Source: Saccopteryx bilineata (lineage: Eukaryota; Chordata; Mammalia; Chiroptera; Emballonuridae). From it: a stretch of 64,000 bases of DNA. This document shows, piece after piece, positions 10,490 through 21,766 of the stretch. The notes below the pieces were generated by a model that did not search any database, was not told where the DNA came from, and saw only the letters and a list, made by a program, of their open reading frames with translations. The DNA lies in the NCBI RefSeq assembly GCF_036850765.1, contig NC_089501.1, positions 17,274,997 to 17,338,996 of the forward strand. Direction: 5' to 3'. The position numbers and the translations under genes are program-made. The stretch's first letter is position 1. Each line of letters opens with the position of its first letter.

Positions 10490-10690
10490 ATTAACCATTG
10501 AGTTCAGCAGAAAGAGCATTGGACCAGTAATCATAAGGTTTGCACTTTAGTTTCATTATTAAATAGCTCAATCTCTTAGATAAATTAGTGTCTCTTGACC
10601 ACACTTTCCCTCTCAGATCTAAAATGAAAATTAGACTAAATGATTTATAGAGACTCTTATAGTTCAAATTCCTGTGACTTGTTCCAATCA
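10490..10690 (+). repeat. MIR-type ancient SINE
   Basis: The pattern AGAAAGAGCATTGGACCAGTA followed by a TCTTGACC segment, a CTCAGATCTAAAATGAAAATTAGACTAAATGAT block and a closing TTCAAATTCCTGTG fits the MIR core and tail in sense orientation. It is strongly diverged. Confidence 0.6.
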
Positions 10691-12045
10691 TACTCTTTTA
10701 CCCAATCCATCTTCTGTATAAGATCATTGTACAAACAATATTAGAAACAAAATAAAAATAAAATATACTTAATTTTTATTGCAGAAATCAAACTAAAGTT
10801 TCCATTTCTATTTTATTAACCTATTGTATAATCAAGGCATGGAAAGAGAGAAAAAGAAACTGAGGGTGATAGAGAGATGACAGAGGAAAAAGAGACAGCA
10901 CTTAAAAAGTTAGTTTTCTATACTTCATAATTTTTCGATATCAAAAATCTTCAAGGTCTAGCCTGTAAAGGTGCTAAAAAATAAAAAAAAAACAAATATA
11001 ACAAGAGTTCTGTAAGTGGGTAACAATATTTAAACAACTTTATACCGTCATTTCAAAGTGACTTCTTATAGCTAATATGAGTTGTTCCATTACAGTTAGA
11101 ATTAAAAACTAAGGAAGCTTGTTTGAAGCAAGCTTAATGTGTTTTCTTTTTTCACACCTAAAGACTGCTAATTTGCCACTGCAAATATATGACTAAATAC
11201 CACAGTTATTCATCATTTTGACTCTACAGCAAAATGAGCAGTAGCCAAGCTACTAAAAGGCAGAGAGGATGTCATTTAATATCTTTTTCTCTTTCCAGAC
11301 ATCCAGATACATCAAGACACTAAAAAGACAGAGTCATGCAGCCTTAGAATGTTCAATGTCTTATAAAAAATAATTTTGGTAATGGATATGATGAACAATC
11401 TATTCATTAAATCAGTCATTGATATGAAAGGAAATTAGGAGTTGTCCATACGTAGTAAATAAGCACATAAACATTGAAAGTAAATTGAGGAATATTAAAC
11501 AATGAAACTAAATAAATGTTTAACTTATCTATTACTTAGAGTAGCAGAAATTTTTATTCTCTTAAAAAACTTAAGATAAGTAATATATAAAAGATTCAAG
11601 AAAATGATACCTTTTGTTGTTTTTCAGAATATTTGATATTTTAAAAAATAAAGTCAGCAGGTACAAATAGTCTATTAGATGCCAGATATTTATGTTGCTT
11701 TGGATGTTGATGTTAAAAATAAATTATACTGAAAGGGGAGAGAAATCAACCTTTTTACTGAGTATCTAGGTGAGCCTAGCCCTATGTTAAGTATTCTAAA
11801 TTCATCTCATTGAATGAGTTTGTTGAAGGTCTGTGAGGCAGGATTTTTCTCTTTAGATCATAGGTCAGAGATCTTACAGTCATGAGGAACTAAAATGGTT
11901 TGACTGATTATACGTACTGACAGCAATAATTTAAATGTCTTTGGGCTTTTGTTTTAAAGATTCAATTTTTTTAAATAACTTTTTTTTATCAATGTTCATA
12001 AAGTTTATAACCAGCTAATTGCATTATTAACATTGTATCTGCTGT
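10691..12045. other. Unassigned AT-rich sequence
   Basis: About 1.35 kb with simple A-rich patches (near 10980) but no recognised repeat head, long frame or structured RNA. Confidence 0.45.
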
Positions 12046-12049
12046 ATCT

Positions 12050-12695
12050 GACTGACGGCCACAAAGCCAATGCATAGTGGACAGAAAAGAAGAAGGGATC
12101 ACCAGTAAAGCTGTTGCAGGAGATATGTGTGACAGGGAGGGGGAGCATGCACTAACTACGCTTTCTTATTTTCATCTTCTTGATGCTCTGGCATCTGAGG
12201 CCTTGCTGACAGGGGAGGAACTGTCCCTCCCAGGGCTTTCCAACTCGTACAGATAACAAACAACTTGCCAGAAGCATGCCTTTCATTTGAAAGAGCAACC
12301 AATCCCGAGCCCATACTTAACCACCAGTTCCTTTATCTTACTCTCACACAAAGCCAGTATTCCCACTGCCCTAAATCACCCCAATCCAGAAACTAGAAAA
12401 TTAGGGACCACACCGACAGACCAAAGCCTGCTCAAATTGTTCAAACTATCCATCTTATTCAAGCCTTTTCAGCTGCTTGCCCTACTTCACTCATTCCTTT
12501 CCCCAAAAAACACAATAGAGGTCCTGACCTACGCTTTCACCTTACTCCCTCCGCCTCCTGATCAACCCCAGTGCTTCCTCAAGCGGCCCTTCATGGCCCT
12601 TCCATCCCCCCTCCTCTTCAGAAGTGTAAGTCACAAACTCTCTTTACAAAGCAATCATCTCCTGATCTGTCAGTTGGGCCAAACCTGAATAAAAA
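12050..12695 (+). mobile_element. Candidate old solo LTR (endogenous retrovirus type uncertain)
   Basis: A pyrimidine-rich block of roughly 600 bp contrasts with AT-rich flanks. It contains GGGGAGGAACTGTCCCTCCC, a CTCGTACAGATAACAAACAA block and, near its right end, CTGAATAAAAACAAAATTCTG, which offers an AATAAA polyadenylation signal. The layout resembles mammalian ERV LTRs, but I could not define TG/CA ends or a target duplication. An open frame at 12287-12688 shows no known domain and is not called. Confidence 0.35.
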
Positions 12696-13635
12696 CAAAA
12701 TTCTGAATGCATTTTAAACCAGTGCAATATTTAAATCACAATTAGTCCTGAAGATGCTCTCCTCTAGCTGAAAGGTCAAGGAGTAAAGAGGAATAAAATC
12801 TTCTCCTTCTATCACTGCAGCAACTTGAACAGGGAGAACTGAAGAAAAGCCAGAGGTCACGGCGAAGTTCAGAAAAGTCAGAGCAAATCAAGTAACCAGT
12901 TTTAACAGTCTTTGAAAGGACTATTGGCAAGTTTCATATATGCAGTTGAAATTGGTGATATCTAGAGTTACAGAAATATAGTTGATAAAAACTGTGTACC
13001 TAGAACTTGTGTAAAAATATGAGCATTTACAAAAGAAGACAGAAAATTAATTGTAGTTTGTATAAAAAGATCTGCTACAGTTTAGGCAATACTCAAATGC
13101 AGAACTGAGAAGTGCATCACTGGAGAACATCCAAGTAAAATTATGAAAAAAAGGGGACTCTTCCTGATATTTGAAGAAAGAAATGCCTGCCTACACCACG
13201 GGTTCATTATTCTAATAGGGAAGGGTTGAAAGAAAATATCACAACTACATTAAATATGAATTGTAGCTCCTCTACATAATCCTTCCACAGCATGAGTTTA
13301 GACTTAATTATAAATCTCCATCTAAACTAAATGGGCCCCACTAACAATTATAGTCATCATACTTAGGCCCAGCCTAAAATCACCAGGTAGGCACTTACCT
13401 GCATCCAAGCCACCTTAATAAGAAATTATTCCATCTTGGTATCAGTAATTTTGTTTGGTCCTAGTGAACAGACAACCATAGATGTAATCTCTTCGTTTTG
13501 ATATTTCAAATTACTGAAGAATTAGGTTAGGGTGAAGGCTATTTGGGAGCAATCAAATTAATTGTTTGAATGTATTAACAATTAATTTGATTTACTACTT
13601 GATCAGTTTATATTTATATTGGTTTATCCATTAGT
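12696..13635. other. Unassigned sequence
   Basis: About 0.9 kb without a recognised repeat or coding signal. Confidence 0.4.
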
Positions 13636-13808
13636 AAATATGGAGTACTACTTTGTGCCAAGCATTCTGCTAACTTCTAGGTAACAAGTGAGTATAAACT
13701 AAGCATGTTCCTTTAGAGTTCAGAGTACACTGGCAAGAGCAGATATTGGAAAAGCAACCTCACAAAAACTTAATCTACAATTGTGGTAAGTGCTATAAAG
13801 GAGGAAGT
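13636..13808 (-). repeat. L2-like ancient LINE fragment
   Basis: The run TACTTTGTGCCAAGCATTCTGCTAACTTCTAGGTAACAAGTGAG followed later by GGTAAGTGCTATAAAGGAGG matches the antisense 3' end of L2, which typically reads 'tgtgccaggcactgtgctagg'. It is diverged and interrupted on its right by SINE C at 13809. Confidence 0.5.
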
Positions 13809-13997
13809 GCCTGACCTGTGGTGGCATAGTGGATAAAGCATCAACCTGGAATGCTGAGGTCGCCAGTTCGAAACCCCAGACTTGCTTGGTCAAGGCACAT
13901 ATCGAAGTTAATGCTTCCTGCTCCTCCCCGTTTGTCTTTCTCTCTCTCTTCTTTCTAAAATGAATAAGTAAGTAAATAAATCATTTAAAAAAATCAA
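13809..13997 (+). mobile_element. SINE family C (short tRNA-derived form)
   Basis: Head GCCTGACCTGTGGTGGCATA, B-box-like CCAGTTCGAAACC, then GGTCAAGGCACATAT, a TC-rich segment and an AATAAGTAAGTAAATAA-type tail. About 185 bp. Same family as 20311 (minus), 23136 and 23323. Confidence 0.85.
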
Positions 13998-15643
13998 AGG
14001 TAAAGAACCATAAAAGAGAAAAGTGAGGAAACTGTGGGTAGACATGGCTTGCATCAGAAATGAACCAATCAGCCATGTTAGTGATTTAATGTTAATATTT
14101 TTTAAAGAATGACTGAATTTTGTATTTCACAAGTATTCCCTTTGCTTTTTGGAGATTTTAGAGGAGAAATCCATTCAATTTAGAGTTCTTTTTATCTCTT
14201 ACTGGGTTTTCATCATGCCAAACAGTTTTGCGGTTAATCTTTACAAATGTTTTTCTTAAAACCTAACAGTTGACTTAAGATTTCCTAGGCATATTATAGG
14301 CAAGAAGATGATATAAATTATTCACTTTGTAAATGTTTTTCTAAGAAATTATGCCCATACCAGCAGAAATATATGTTTTAGAAATTATTTTGGGCCTAGT
14401 AAAAACTAGTAGGTATCTGGTCATTTCATAAATACATAATTTATCTATATGATAATACAATAATATTCCTATAGGGAGTGCAGACCTTATGTTTCTGTTC
14501 AGGTAACTAACAATCTTAATGACAACAAAATAATGATAAAGTGTTCCATAATTTAATACTTATTTGAAAGATCTATAGGATTATATGCTTCTAACTAAAA
14601 GAGCATACATGGCATAATATTTATTGAGCCTTTACTCTTAAATGTGCACTGAGAATTTTCTGATCAAATATAGTTTGATAACTCAAGATTAAAGTCTTAT
14701 CTCTTATACCAGCAAATTATTAATAGTGCAAGTATATATGTATGTATTTAATAAAAGAATTCTCTACAATACCATTTAGTGTAATGACTGATATAATTAA
14801 TTTCATTACTTCGAGTTTATTTCATTTATTCTTATTAGCTATTTACAGCATTATTTTTCTTCTTGCAGCAGTTCTGAAATGCAGCATTATTACATTCACT
14901 GTCCAATGGAACATCACTGATTTATATAGGAATGTTTTGAGTTTTTAATCTTGAGGATTTGGCTTTTGCATGTTAAGGAAGCATATCTCTAGTTTACAGA
15001 AAATGAAAAAAAATATATGCTGCTATCAAGATTTGATGTTAAATTTTATCAAATATTGTTGGCACTGTTAAAATAATTACTTAATTATTCTTTTATCTAT
15101 TGGTGAACTGAGTTATAGATTTTTAATATTGACCATCTGCCTAATCCTGAAATAAACACTCCATAGTCATAGTATAGTACACTTTTGTAAACACCGCACC
15201 ATTCTACATGGTGGACCACACATCAAGGTCACATTAGCTTCCTAAAAGTTTGGCAAATTCTTCATCTTTATCTATATTCTGAAACTGTTTATTTTGCATT
15301 ATATCTATCTGTTACTTGAGGTTTGAATAAAAAGTGACTATATAATCATTTGTACTAAATGTTTTTCTTCAAATAATGTTTCATGACTTTTTATATTTCA
15401 TCTATGATTCAGATTTGTTTCTATATGTTACTTTTAAATATCTCTAAAAATATAATATTTTTAATTCAGTAAAGAATATAATAGAGACTGGGGATGGGCG
15501 ATTTTGATGAGAAACATTACAGTATATTCTTGCTTGAATTAATTTTTATTATTATGGTTGAAAATTGATGATGTTTTAAATTCCATCATTCTCTCTATAT
15601 TTGGTTGTTGTCATTCTGCTTTTGTCAGTATAAGGACTTTAAA
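13998..15643. other. Unassigned AT-rich sequence
   Basis: About 1.6 kb of AT-rich DNA. No repeat family, RNA gene or convincing coding segment was recognised; the small frame at 14742-14948 lacks any known domain. Confidence 0.45.
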
Positions 15644-15659
15644 AAAAGTATGCTCTTTT

Positions 15660-16026
15660 TTTTTTTCATTTTTCCGAAGCTGGAAACGGGGAGGCAGTCA
15701 GACAGACTCCCGCATGCGCCTGACTGGGATCCACCTGGCATGCCCACCAGGGGGCAATGCTCTGCCCATCCGGGGCATTGCTCTGTTGCATCCAGAGCCA
15801 TTCTAGTGCCTGAGGCAGAGGCCACAGAGCCATCCTCAGCGCCCGGGTCATCTTTGCTCCAATGGAGCCTCGGCTGCGGGAGGGAAAGAGAGAGACAGAG
15901 AGGAAGGAGAGGGGGAGGGGTGGAGAAGCAGATGGGCACCTCTCCTGTGTGCCCTGGCCAGGAATCCAACTCAGGACTCCTGCATGCCAGGCCAATGCTC
16001 TACCGCTGAGCCAACCTGCCAGGGTC
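15660..16026 (-). mobile_element. SINE family A, full-length, minus strand
   Basis: Reverse-complement family A SINE: the T-rich tail is at the left (15655-15666) and the tRNA-like head ends at 16024. A perfect 16-bp target-site duplication, AAAAGTATGCTCTTTT, lies at 15644-15659 and 16027-16042. Confidence 0.92.
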
Positions 16027-16042
16027 AAAAGTATGCTCTTTT

Positions 16043-16195
16043 ATTTGAGTAAGTTGTCAACCTGTCTATACCTTAGCTTCCTCATCTCTAGAATGTTTAA
16101 GAATTATTATACTTAGGATTTCTATGAAACTGAAACAAGATTTTGTGAGTAAGTTAATAAACGTAATGACCAGGATAAAGATGCAATAAATGTTA
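16043..16195 (+). repeat. MIR-type ancient SINE, 3' part
   Basis: The order GTAAGTTGTCAACCTGTCTATACCTTAGCTTCCTCATCTCTAGAATG then AATGACCAGGATAAAGATGCAATAAATGTTAG fits the 3' half of MIR. Its 5' part may be cut off by the adjacent SINE insertion. Confidence 0.55.
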
Positions 16196-16280
16196 GTCTC
16201 CCTGACTTATTCTCTTTAACAGATAGTTTTTATTTTATCTACTTTAAAAGTTCCTGCCACATTTAATGCATAATAGAATT

Positions 16281-16630
16281 ATTTTTTTCATTCAGTGAGA
16301 GGAGGGGAGGCAGACAGGCTCCTCCATGTGCCCTGATCAGGATCCACCCAGCAAGCCCACTAGGGAGTGATGATCTGCCCATCTGGGGCATTGCTCTGTT
16401 GCTCAGCGACCAAGCTCTTCTTAGTGCCTGAGGCAGAGGTCATAGAGCCATCCTCAGTGCCTGGGCCAGTTTGCTCCAATCGAGCCATGGCTGCAGGAGG
16501 GGAAGAAAGAGAGAGAAGCAAGAGAGGGGTGGAGAAGATGAGTGCTTCTGTGTTCCCTGACTGGGAATTAATCCCGAGATATCCACACACCAGGCCAACA
16601 CTCTACCACTGAACCAGCTGGCCAGGGTGA
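16281..16630 (-). mobile_element. SINE family A, older diverged copy, minus strand
   Basis: The body and head of family A are recognisable (GAGGAGGGGAGGCAGACAGG at the left, CCAGCTGGCCAGGGT at the right) with many substitutions. Flanks ATAATAGAATT (16270-16280) and ATAATGGAATT (16631-16641) form an 11-bp target-site duplication with one mismatch. Confidence 0.85.
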
Positions 16631-16641
16631 ATAATGGAATT

Positions 16642-17405
16642 TTAATAAATGATATATTCTAATAAAATAACTTTTAGATAAAAATTATTCTATAAATTAC
16701 TTAATTTTTTATTCCTTAAATTAAGCACATTGTGTTTATGACCATTTTATTGAGACAACTGTAGTTTTGTCTGATACAAATATTTGTATTTTCCAGATTA
16801 GTAGACATGAGGTTTCCATAATTCTTTAATGTGGCTGTTATTAGAAAGTCAATATAAAGTTAGGTTTTAGTCTTAAAAATATTTTTTATGTTTTAATTTT
16901 ATATTCTTTAATTTAATTTCTTTTCTAAAGAAATACTCAATTGCTCTGTCCCTGGGATATAATATTTTTATTCTTTTCTTCAATATTTCTTTATTATTTG
17001 TTTTTCAAAAATAAAACTATTTGTGAAACCCCTGAGGACATGATTATCAGAAACAAAAATATTGAAATAAATATGTAAAAAATATTCCTCTTACATGCAT
17101 ATTGGTCAGCAAAATACAATAATCCAGTAAGGGCTTCCTAAGGGCACACATATTTTAAAGATCCAAAAATAATCATAAATATAAAAATTTATGAGGTCCC
17201 TTTTACTTTTCCTTGGGCCCCTTGCTGACACAACACACAAATCTCACCACACAAATCTTTGGCCTTTTGTTTCTTTTCTGGCTTTGTGATTATGAGTCAT
17301 GATAAACCTAGGGGAAATAGATCCTTCTCTCACCTGTGTGTCTCTTATCTTAAAAGTTATACTTATTGGGTAATCAGTGAATGTTATGTGTTTCTTTCTA
17401 GTAAA
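16642..17405. other. Unassigned AT-rich sequence
   Basis: No recognised repeat or gene. It leads into the old L1 5'UTR remnant. Confidence 0.4.
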
Positions 17406-18960
17406 GAAATATTTTGGGGAGTGATGTCAGAAAATTGACAGCATTAAAATTCTAGTATTTTCTCCACCCCAAACAAATTTAAACAACTATCTACATATGA
17501 AAATACCTTCACAAGAACCAAGGATTCTAGGTGAGTGATTATAGCACCTGGATAAAGCACAGAAATAAGAAAAGACACATTGAGGAGAGTAGAAAAAATA
17601 GATTCATATTATTCCTATCAACCCTCCCTCAAGCTATGGCATCCCAGCTCAGAGGAAAACATACTCTCTCTAAGAAAAGGAGAGTTAAGTGTATACCCCA
17701 GAACAGGTCTACCTCAGTACCAGGCTGGCTCCCTTGGCCCTAGATCCCTGACTCACCTGAGCACAAGACTGGCCCCCATGCATCTACACTATGAACAAGC
17801 TCCCTCAGAACCAGCCTCTGGCTGGCTCCAACAGCAGACTGGCCCCACATAAGCCCAATGCACAGGAAGTCTCTATAGCTACAGGCTGATTCTAGCACCA
17901 AGTAAGCACCCTTGGACCAAAATACTGGGTCCAACAAGTGGTCTCCAGGACCTGGTTGACCTCTCTGGATCAAGGATTCTAGTCCATCCTCTCAGACAGA
18001 AGCCACAAGCCTACCCAACTGCTGATTCAGGCACCAGACCAGTCCAACCAAAAGACTTCAGGAGACACCACTAGATTGCCCAATTAGAATATCTTGATTG
18101 GCTCACTGGCAAAGGGCTCTGCCTGCTGAAGTCAGTCAGTAAAGACTAAAACGGGTGTCTACTTCCTCAGATGCACAGTAAAGTTGCAGGATCAACAAAC
18201 AGAAATAGTTATGTTTTATACATCAACAATGAACTGTCTACAAAAAAATAAAACAATCCCATATACAATAACATCAAAAATAATAAAGTACTTAGGAGTA
18301 AATTTAACCATGGATAAGCAACATCAGTACACTGAGCATTACAAAATGTTGATGAAAGAAATTAAAAACAAATAAATTTTAAAATGTTTGATATTAATTA
18401 AAAGAATTAATATTACCCAAAGCTGTTTCAGATTCAATACAATCCTTACCAAAATTCCAATGGCATTTTTCACAGTAAAACAAAAATAATACTAAAATTT
18501 GTATGGAAAAGCAAAGACCCATAAAACTAAAAGGTTTCCGCACAGCTAAAAAAAAATCAGCGAAATAAAATGTTAACTTAAAAAATTAGAGAAAGTATTT
18601 ACAAACCATTTGTCTAATAGGGAGTGAATATCCAAAATCTATAAGGAACTTATACAACTCAAAACCCAAAAAAAAGTAATTTAAAAATGAACAAAGAACT
18701 GGAATAAACCTTTTTCCACAGAAGATATGCAAATGGCCAATCAGTACATCAGAAGATGTTCAACGTCAATGATCATTAGGAAAGTGCATATTAAAACCAT
18801 AATGAGATATTACCTTATCCTATTAAAAGGTTATTATAAAAAAACAAGAAAAAACAAATTTTGACAAGGCTATGGAGAAAAAGCACTTTTTTCACATTGG
18901 TAGATATATAAATTAGATCAACCACTATTGAAAACAGTATAAAGGTTCCTCAAAAATTAA

Positions 18961-19112
18961 AACTAGAACTACCAGTGCTCGTTTCAGCAGCACATATACT
19001 AAACAGTATGGAATGATACAGAGAAGATTAGCATGGCCCCTGCGCAAGGATGACACACAAATTCATGAAGCATTCCATATTTTAAAATAAAACAAAAAAA
19101 CTAGAACCACCA
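18961..19112 (+). repeat. Target-site duplication pair around the U6 copy
   Basis: AACTAGAACTACCA (18961-18974) and AACTAGAACCACCA (19099-19112) flank the U6 copy and its A-rich tail, with one mismatch in 14 bp. This is the signature of LINE-1-mediated insertion. Confidence 0.85.
18975..19083 (+). pseudogene. U6 spliceosomal snRNA retrocopy
   Basis: Full-length match to U6 snRNA: it begins GTGCTCGTTTCAGCAGCACA and contains the ACAGAGA box (GATACAGAGAAGATTAGCAT), the region with CCCCTGCGCAAGGATGACAC, and ends at CATTCCATATTTT. Several differences from canonical U6 occur, including an altered AAACAGTATGGAATGAT stretch, CACAAATTCATG and GAAGCATT. It is followed by an A-rich tail and flanked by a target-site duplication. 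No upstream proximal sequence element or TATA box is expected in this L1 context, so it is a processed pseudogene. Confidence 0.93.
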
Positions 19113-19300
19113 TATGATCTAAAAATTCCATTTCTAGTTATAGCTAAAGAAAATGAAATTACTATCTTGAAAATTCACACCCATGTTTATTGCAACATTG
19201 TTCACAATAGCCAAGACATGTTAACTACCTAACATTTATGATGAATGGATAAGGAAAGTGAGGTATATATATGATTATACAATGGTATATTATTCATACA

Positions 19301-19965
19301 CATGCACTCCCATGTTAATCACAGCATTATTCACAGCAGCCAAGACATGGAAACAACTAGAAAGCCTTTTAATAGATGATTGGATAAAGAAAATGTGGTA
19401 CATATAGAATACTACTCAGCCATAAGAAATGATGACATAGTATCATTTACAACAACATGGATGGACCTTGATAGCATTATACTGAGTGAAATAAGTAAAT
19501 CAGAAAAAGCTGAGAACTATATGATTCCATACATAGGTCAGACACTAAATTGGGAGGTCCTAGACCAGCGGTTCTCAACCTGTAGGTCACGACCCCGGCA
19601 GGGGTCGAACGACCAAAACACAGGGGTCGCCTAAAGCCATCAGAAACACATCGGTGACCCCTGTGTTTTGGTCATTCGACCCCCGCTGGGGTTGCGACCC
19701 ACAGGTTGAGAACCACTGTCCTGGACATAAAGAGGAGTGCAGTGGTTATCAGGAGGAGGAGAAAAGGGGGAGAGGGAGCAGGAGGCGGGAGGGTGGGGTA
19801 CATAAAGAGAGACAAATATAAGATGACGGAGGATCATTTGACTTTGGGTGATGGGCATACAACATAATTGTCCAAATGATGTGGAAATATTTGCCCAAAT
19901 CTATGTACTCTAGTTGACCAACATCACCCTGTTAAATTTAATCAAATACAGTATAATGAACACTT
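19301..19965 (+). mobile_element. 5'-truncated LINE-1 of intermediate age nested in the older L1
   Basis: The motif encoding the ORF2 C-terminus appears twice in succession: once in the older element (about 19175-19290) and again from about 19303 (CACAGCATTATTCACAGCAG, then WIKKMW-like codons). This shows a second insertion. The inner copy continues into a 3'UTR with a G-rich tract (19740-19800) and TGACTTTGGGTGATGGGCAT, the same 3'UTR type as the young L1. A hAT foldback interrupts it at 19566. The outer L1 3'UTR resumes at about 19966. Confidence 0.7.
19566..19718. mobile_element. Foldback hAT-type non-autonomous DNA transposon (153 bp)
   Basis: Both ends read CAGYGGTTCTCAACCTGTRGG inward. 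The two arms, about 66 bp each, are inverted copies with only a few mismatches, around a short centre (about 19632-19652). Eight-base flanks TCCTAGAC (19558-19565) and TCCTGGAC (19719-19726) differ at one position; 8-bp target duplications are diagnostic of hAT transposases. It has no coding capacity. Confidence 0.9.
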
Positions 19966-20310
19966 ATATGCAGAGTCTAAAAAAGCTGATCTTATACAAA
20001 CAGTAAAGTGGTGGCTCCTGGGGCTGGGGGTAGAGAAATAAAGAGGTGTTTCTCAAAGGGTACGCACTACAAGCTTTAAGATGAGTGACCTCTGAAAGTT
20101 TAATATACAACATAGTGACCATAATTAATACTGTATTATATGTTGTTAAGAAAATAGATGTTAAATATTATCACCACAAATACAGAAGAAATCATAGATC
20201 TATGAGAAGATGTAGGTGCTAACTAACCTTACGATGTAATCATTTCACAGTCATACTTGTATTAAATCATCACACCACACACCTTAAACTTATATAATTA
20301 ATTCAATTTT
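19966..20310 (+). mobile_element. Old LINE-1 3'UTR remnant (outer element resumes)
   Basis: Contains typical L1 3' sequence: GAGTCTAAAAAAGCTGATC, GTGGTGGCTCCTGGGGCTGGG, TAATCATTTCACAGTCATAC and CACCTTAAACTTATATAATT. It is the distal end of the element starting at 17410. Confidence 0.65.
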
Positions 20311-20479
20311 AAAAAAGATTTTATTTATTCATTTCAGAGAGGGAGGAGAGAGAGAAGGGTGGAGAAACAGGAAGCATCAACTCCCATATGTGCCGTGACC
20401 AAGCAAACCTGGGGTTTCCAACCAGCAAATTCAGTGTTCCTGGTTGTTCCTTTATCCACTGCACCACCGCAGATCAGGC
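20311..20479 (-). mobile_element. SINE family C, minus strand
   Basis: Reverse-complement family C: A-rich/TTTATTCATTT left end, TGATGCTTCCTG-complement, and a head complement ending CGCAGATCAGGC. Moderately diverged. Confidence 0.8.
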
Positions 20480-21060
20480 TAAATTTAAATATTTATAGTT
20501 AATAATATTCCAATAAAGTGAGAAATAAATAAATTTACCCTTAGCCATTAAAAAAAGCTAAACTTGCTAATATATATGACTATACATATATATTTCGAGC
20601 CCAAGTGATTATTTCAGCAGGTCCCACTCTATGACATCATATTATAAGGAATACAGAAGTGGAGGATAATATCAGAGGAATGTCAGCATAAGAAAACCCC
20701 ATGTTCTCTTTCTTTGAAGTTAAAACCATTTGAACAGCTATAATTTAATAAGAATTCCCTGTTCAACATACAAATATGTCTCAGAGATCCATGCATTAAA
20801 GCATTTGAAGATGCCTAGACAGAGAAAGAATCCATCAAATACCATGAATAACCAAGGTAACAAAGCAGCTCAGAAAGATAAAGAAAAATGTACAAAAAAC
20901 AAATTTAAAGACATGGAAATATGTGATTTAGATGACAGAGAATTCAAGATCACAGTTCTCTGATTGAAAAGGCCAAGATACCAAAAAAATAAATAAAAAA
21001 AATAGAAAGGCAGTTTAATGAACTCAAATAAAATCAATGAACAAAATGAGTACTTTACCA

Positions 21061-21450
21061 CCCTGGCCGGTTGGCTCAGTGGTAGAGCGTCGGCCTGGCG
21101 TGCAAGGGGTCCTGGGTTCAATTCCCGGCCAGGGCACACAGGAGAAGCGCCCATCTGCTTCTCCACCCCTCCCCCTCTCCTTCCTCTCTGTCTCTCTCTT
21201 CCCCTCCTGCAGCCAAGGCTCCATTGGAGCAAAGATGGCCCGGGTGCTGGGGATGGCTCCTTGGCCTCTGCCCCAGGCGCTAGAGTGGCTCTGGTCGCAA
21301 CAGAGCGATGCCCCAGAGGGGCAGAGCATCGCCCCCTGGTGGGCAGAGCGTCGCCCCCTGGTGGGCAAGCCGGGTGGATTCTGGTCGGGCGCATGCAGGA
21401 GTCTGTCTGTCTCTCCCTGTTTCCAGCTTTGGAAAAATACAAAAAAAAAA
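21061..21450 (+). mobile_element. SINE family A with internal duplication
   Basis: Young copy with clean A and B boxes. Flanked by a perfect 18-bp target-site duplication, AAAATGAGTACTTTACCA, at 21043-21060 and 21451-21468. The body carries a tandem repeat of the CGCCCCCTGGTGGGCAGAG segment (about 21328-21366), shared with the copy at 47424. Confidence 0.93.
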
Positions 21451-21552
21451 AAAATGAGTACTTTACCAACTAGATTAAAACTTTAAAACTTAAAAAATAA
21501 AAGAAATTCTAGAAATGAAGATCTTAATAAAAGAGGTGAAGAAAGAACTAGT

Positions 21553-21766
21553 AAAGAAAACAAGATAGAAGGTGACAGAGGACAATCTGACTTTGGGTGG
21601 TGGGTATGCAACATAATTGAACGACAAGATAACCTGGACTTGTTATCTTTGAATATATGTATCCTGATTTATTGATGTCACCCCATTAAAAAAATAAAAT
21701 TATTAAAAAAAAAACAAACAAACAAACAAAAAAACAACAACAAAAAAACAAAAAAAAAAAAAAAAA
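21553..21766 (+). mobile_element. Severely 5'-truncated young LINE-1 (3'UTR only)
   Basis: From 21553 the sequence matches the last ~150 bp of the young L1 (AAGATAGAAGGTGACAGAGG through TTATTGATGTCACCCC) and then an A/ACAA-rich tail. The 14-bp target-site duplication AAGAAAGAACTAGT lies at 21539-21552 and 21767-21780. Inserted in the ORF1 region of an old L1. Confidence 0.9.

Larger units (their letters stand above)
17410..19300 (+). mobile_element. Old LINE-1: 5'UTR remnant joined to 3' half of ORF2
   Basis: 17410-18150 is a 5'UTR-like segment with repeated GACTGGCCCC/AGGCTGGCTCC blocks. At about 18180 it switches directly to ORF2 sequence encoding the part after the reverse-transcriptase core (a block like ITSKIIKYLGVNLT, 18259-18300). 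It then runs through the cysteine-rich region to about 19300. Roughly 4 kb (ORF1 and the first half of ORF2) are missing. The frames are broken throughout. A U6 copy interrupts it at 18975 and a younger L1 at about 19301. Confidence 0.75.

Noticed and set aside
12287..12688. 133-aa plus-strand frame (Pro/Leu-rich)
   Set aside because: Lies in a pyrimidine-rich LTR-like block; no recognised domain and no splice context.
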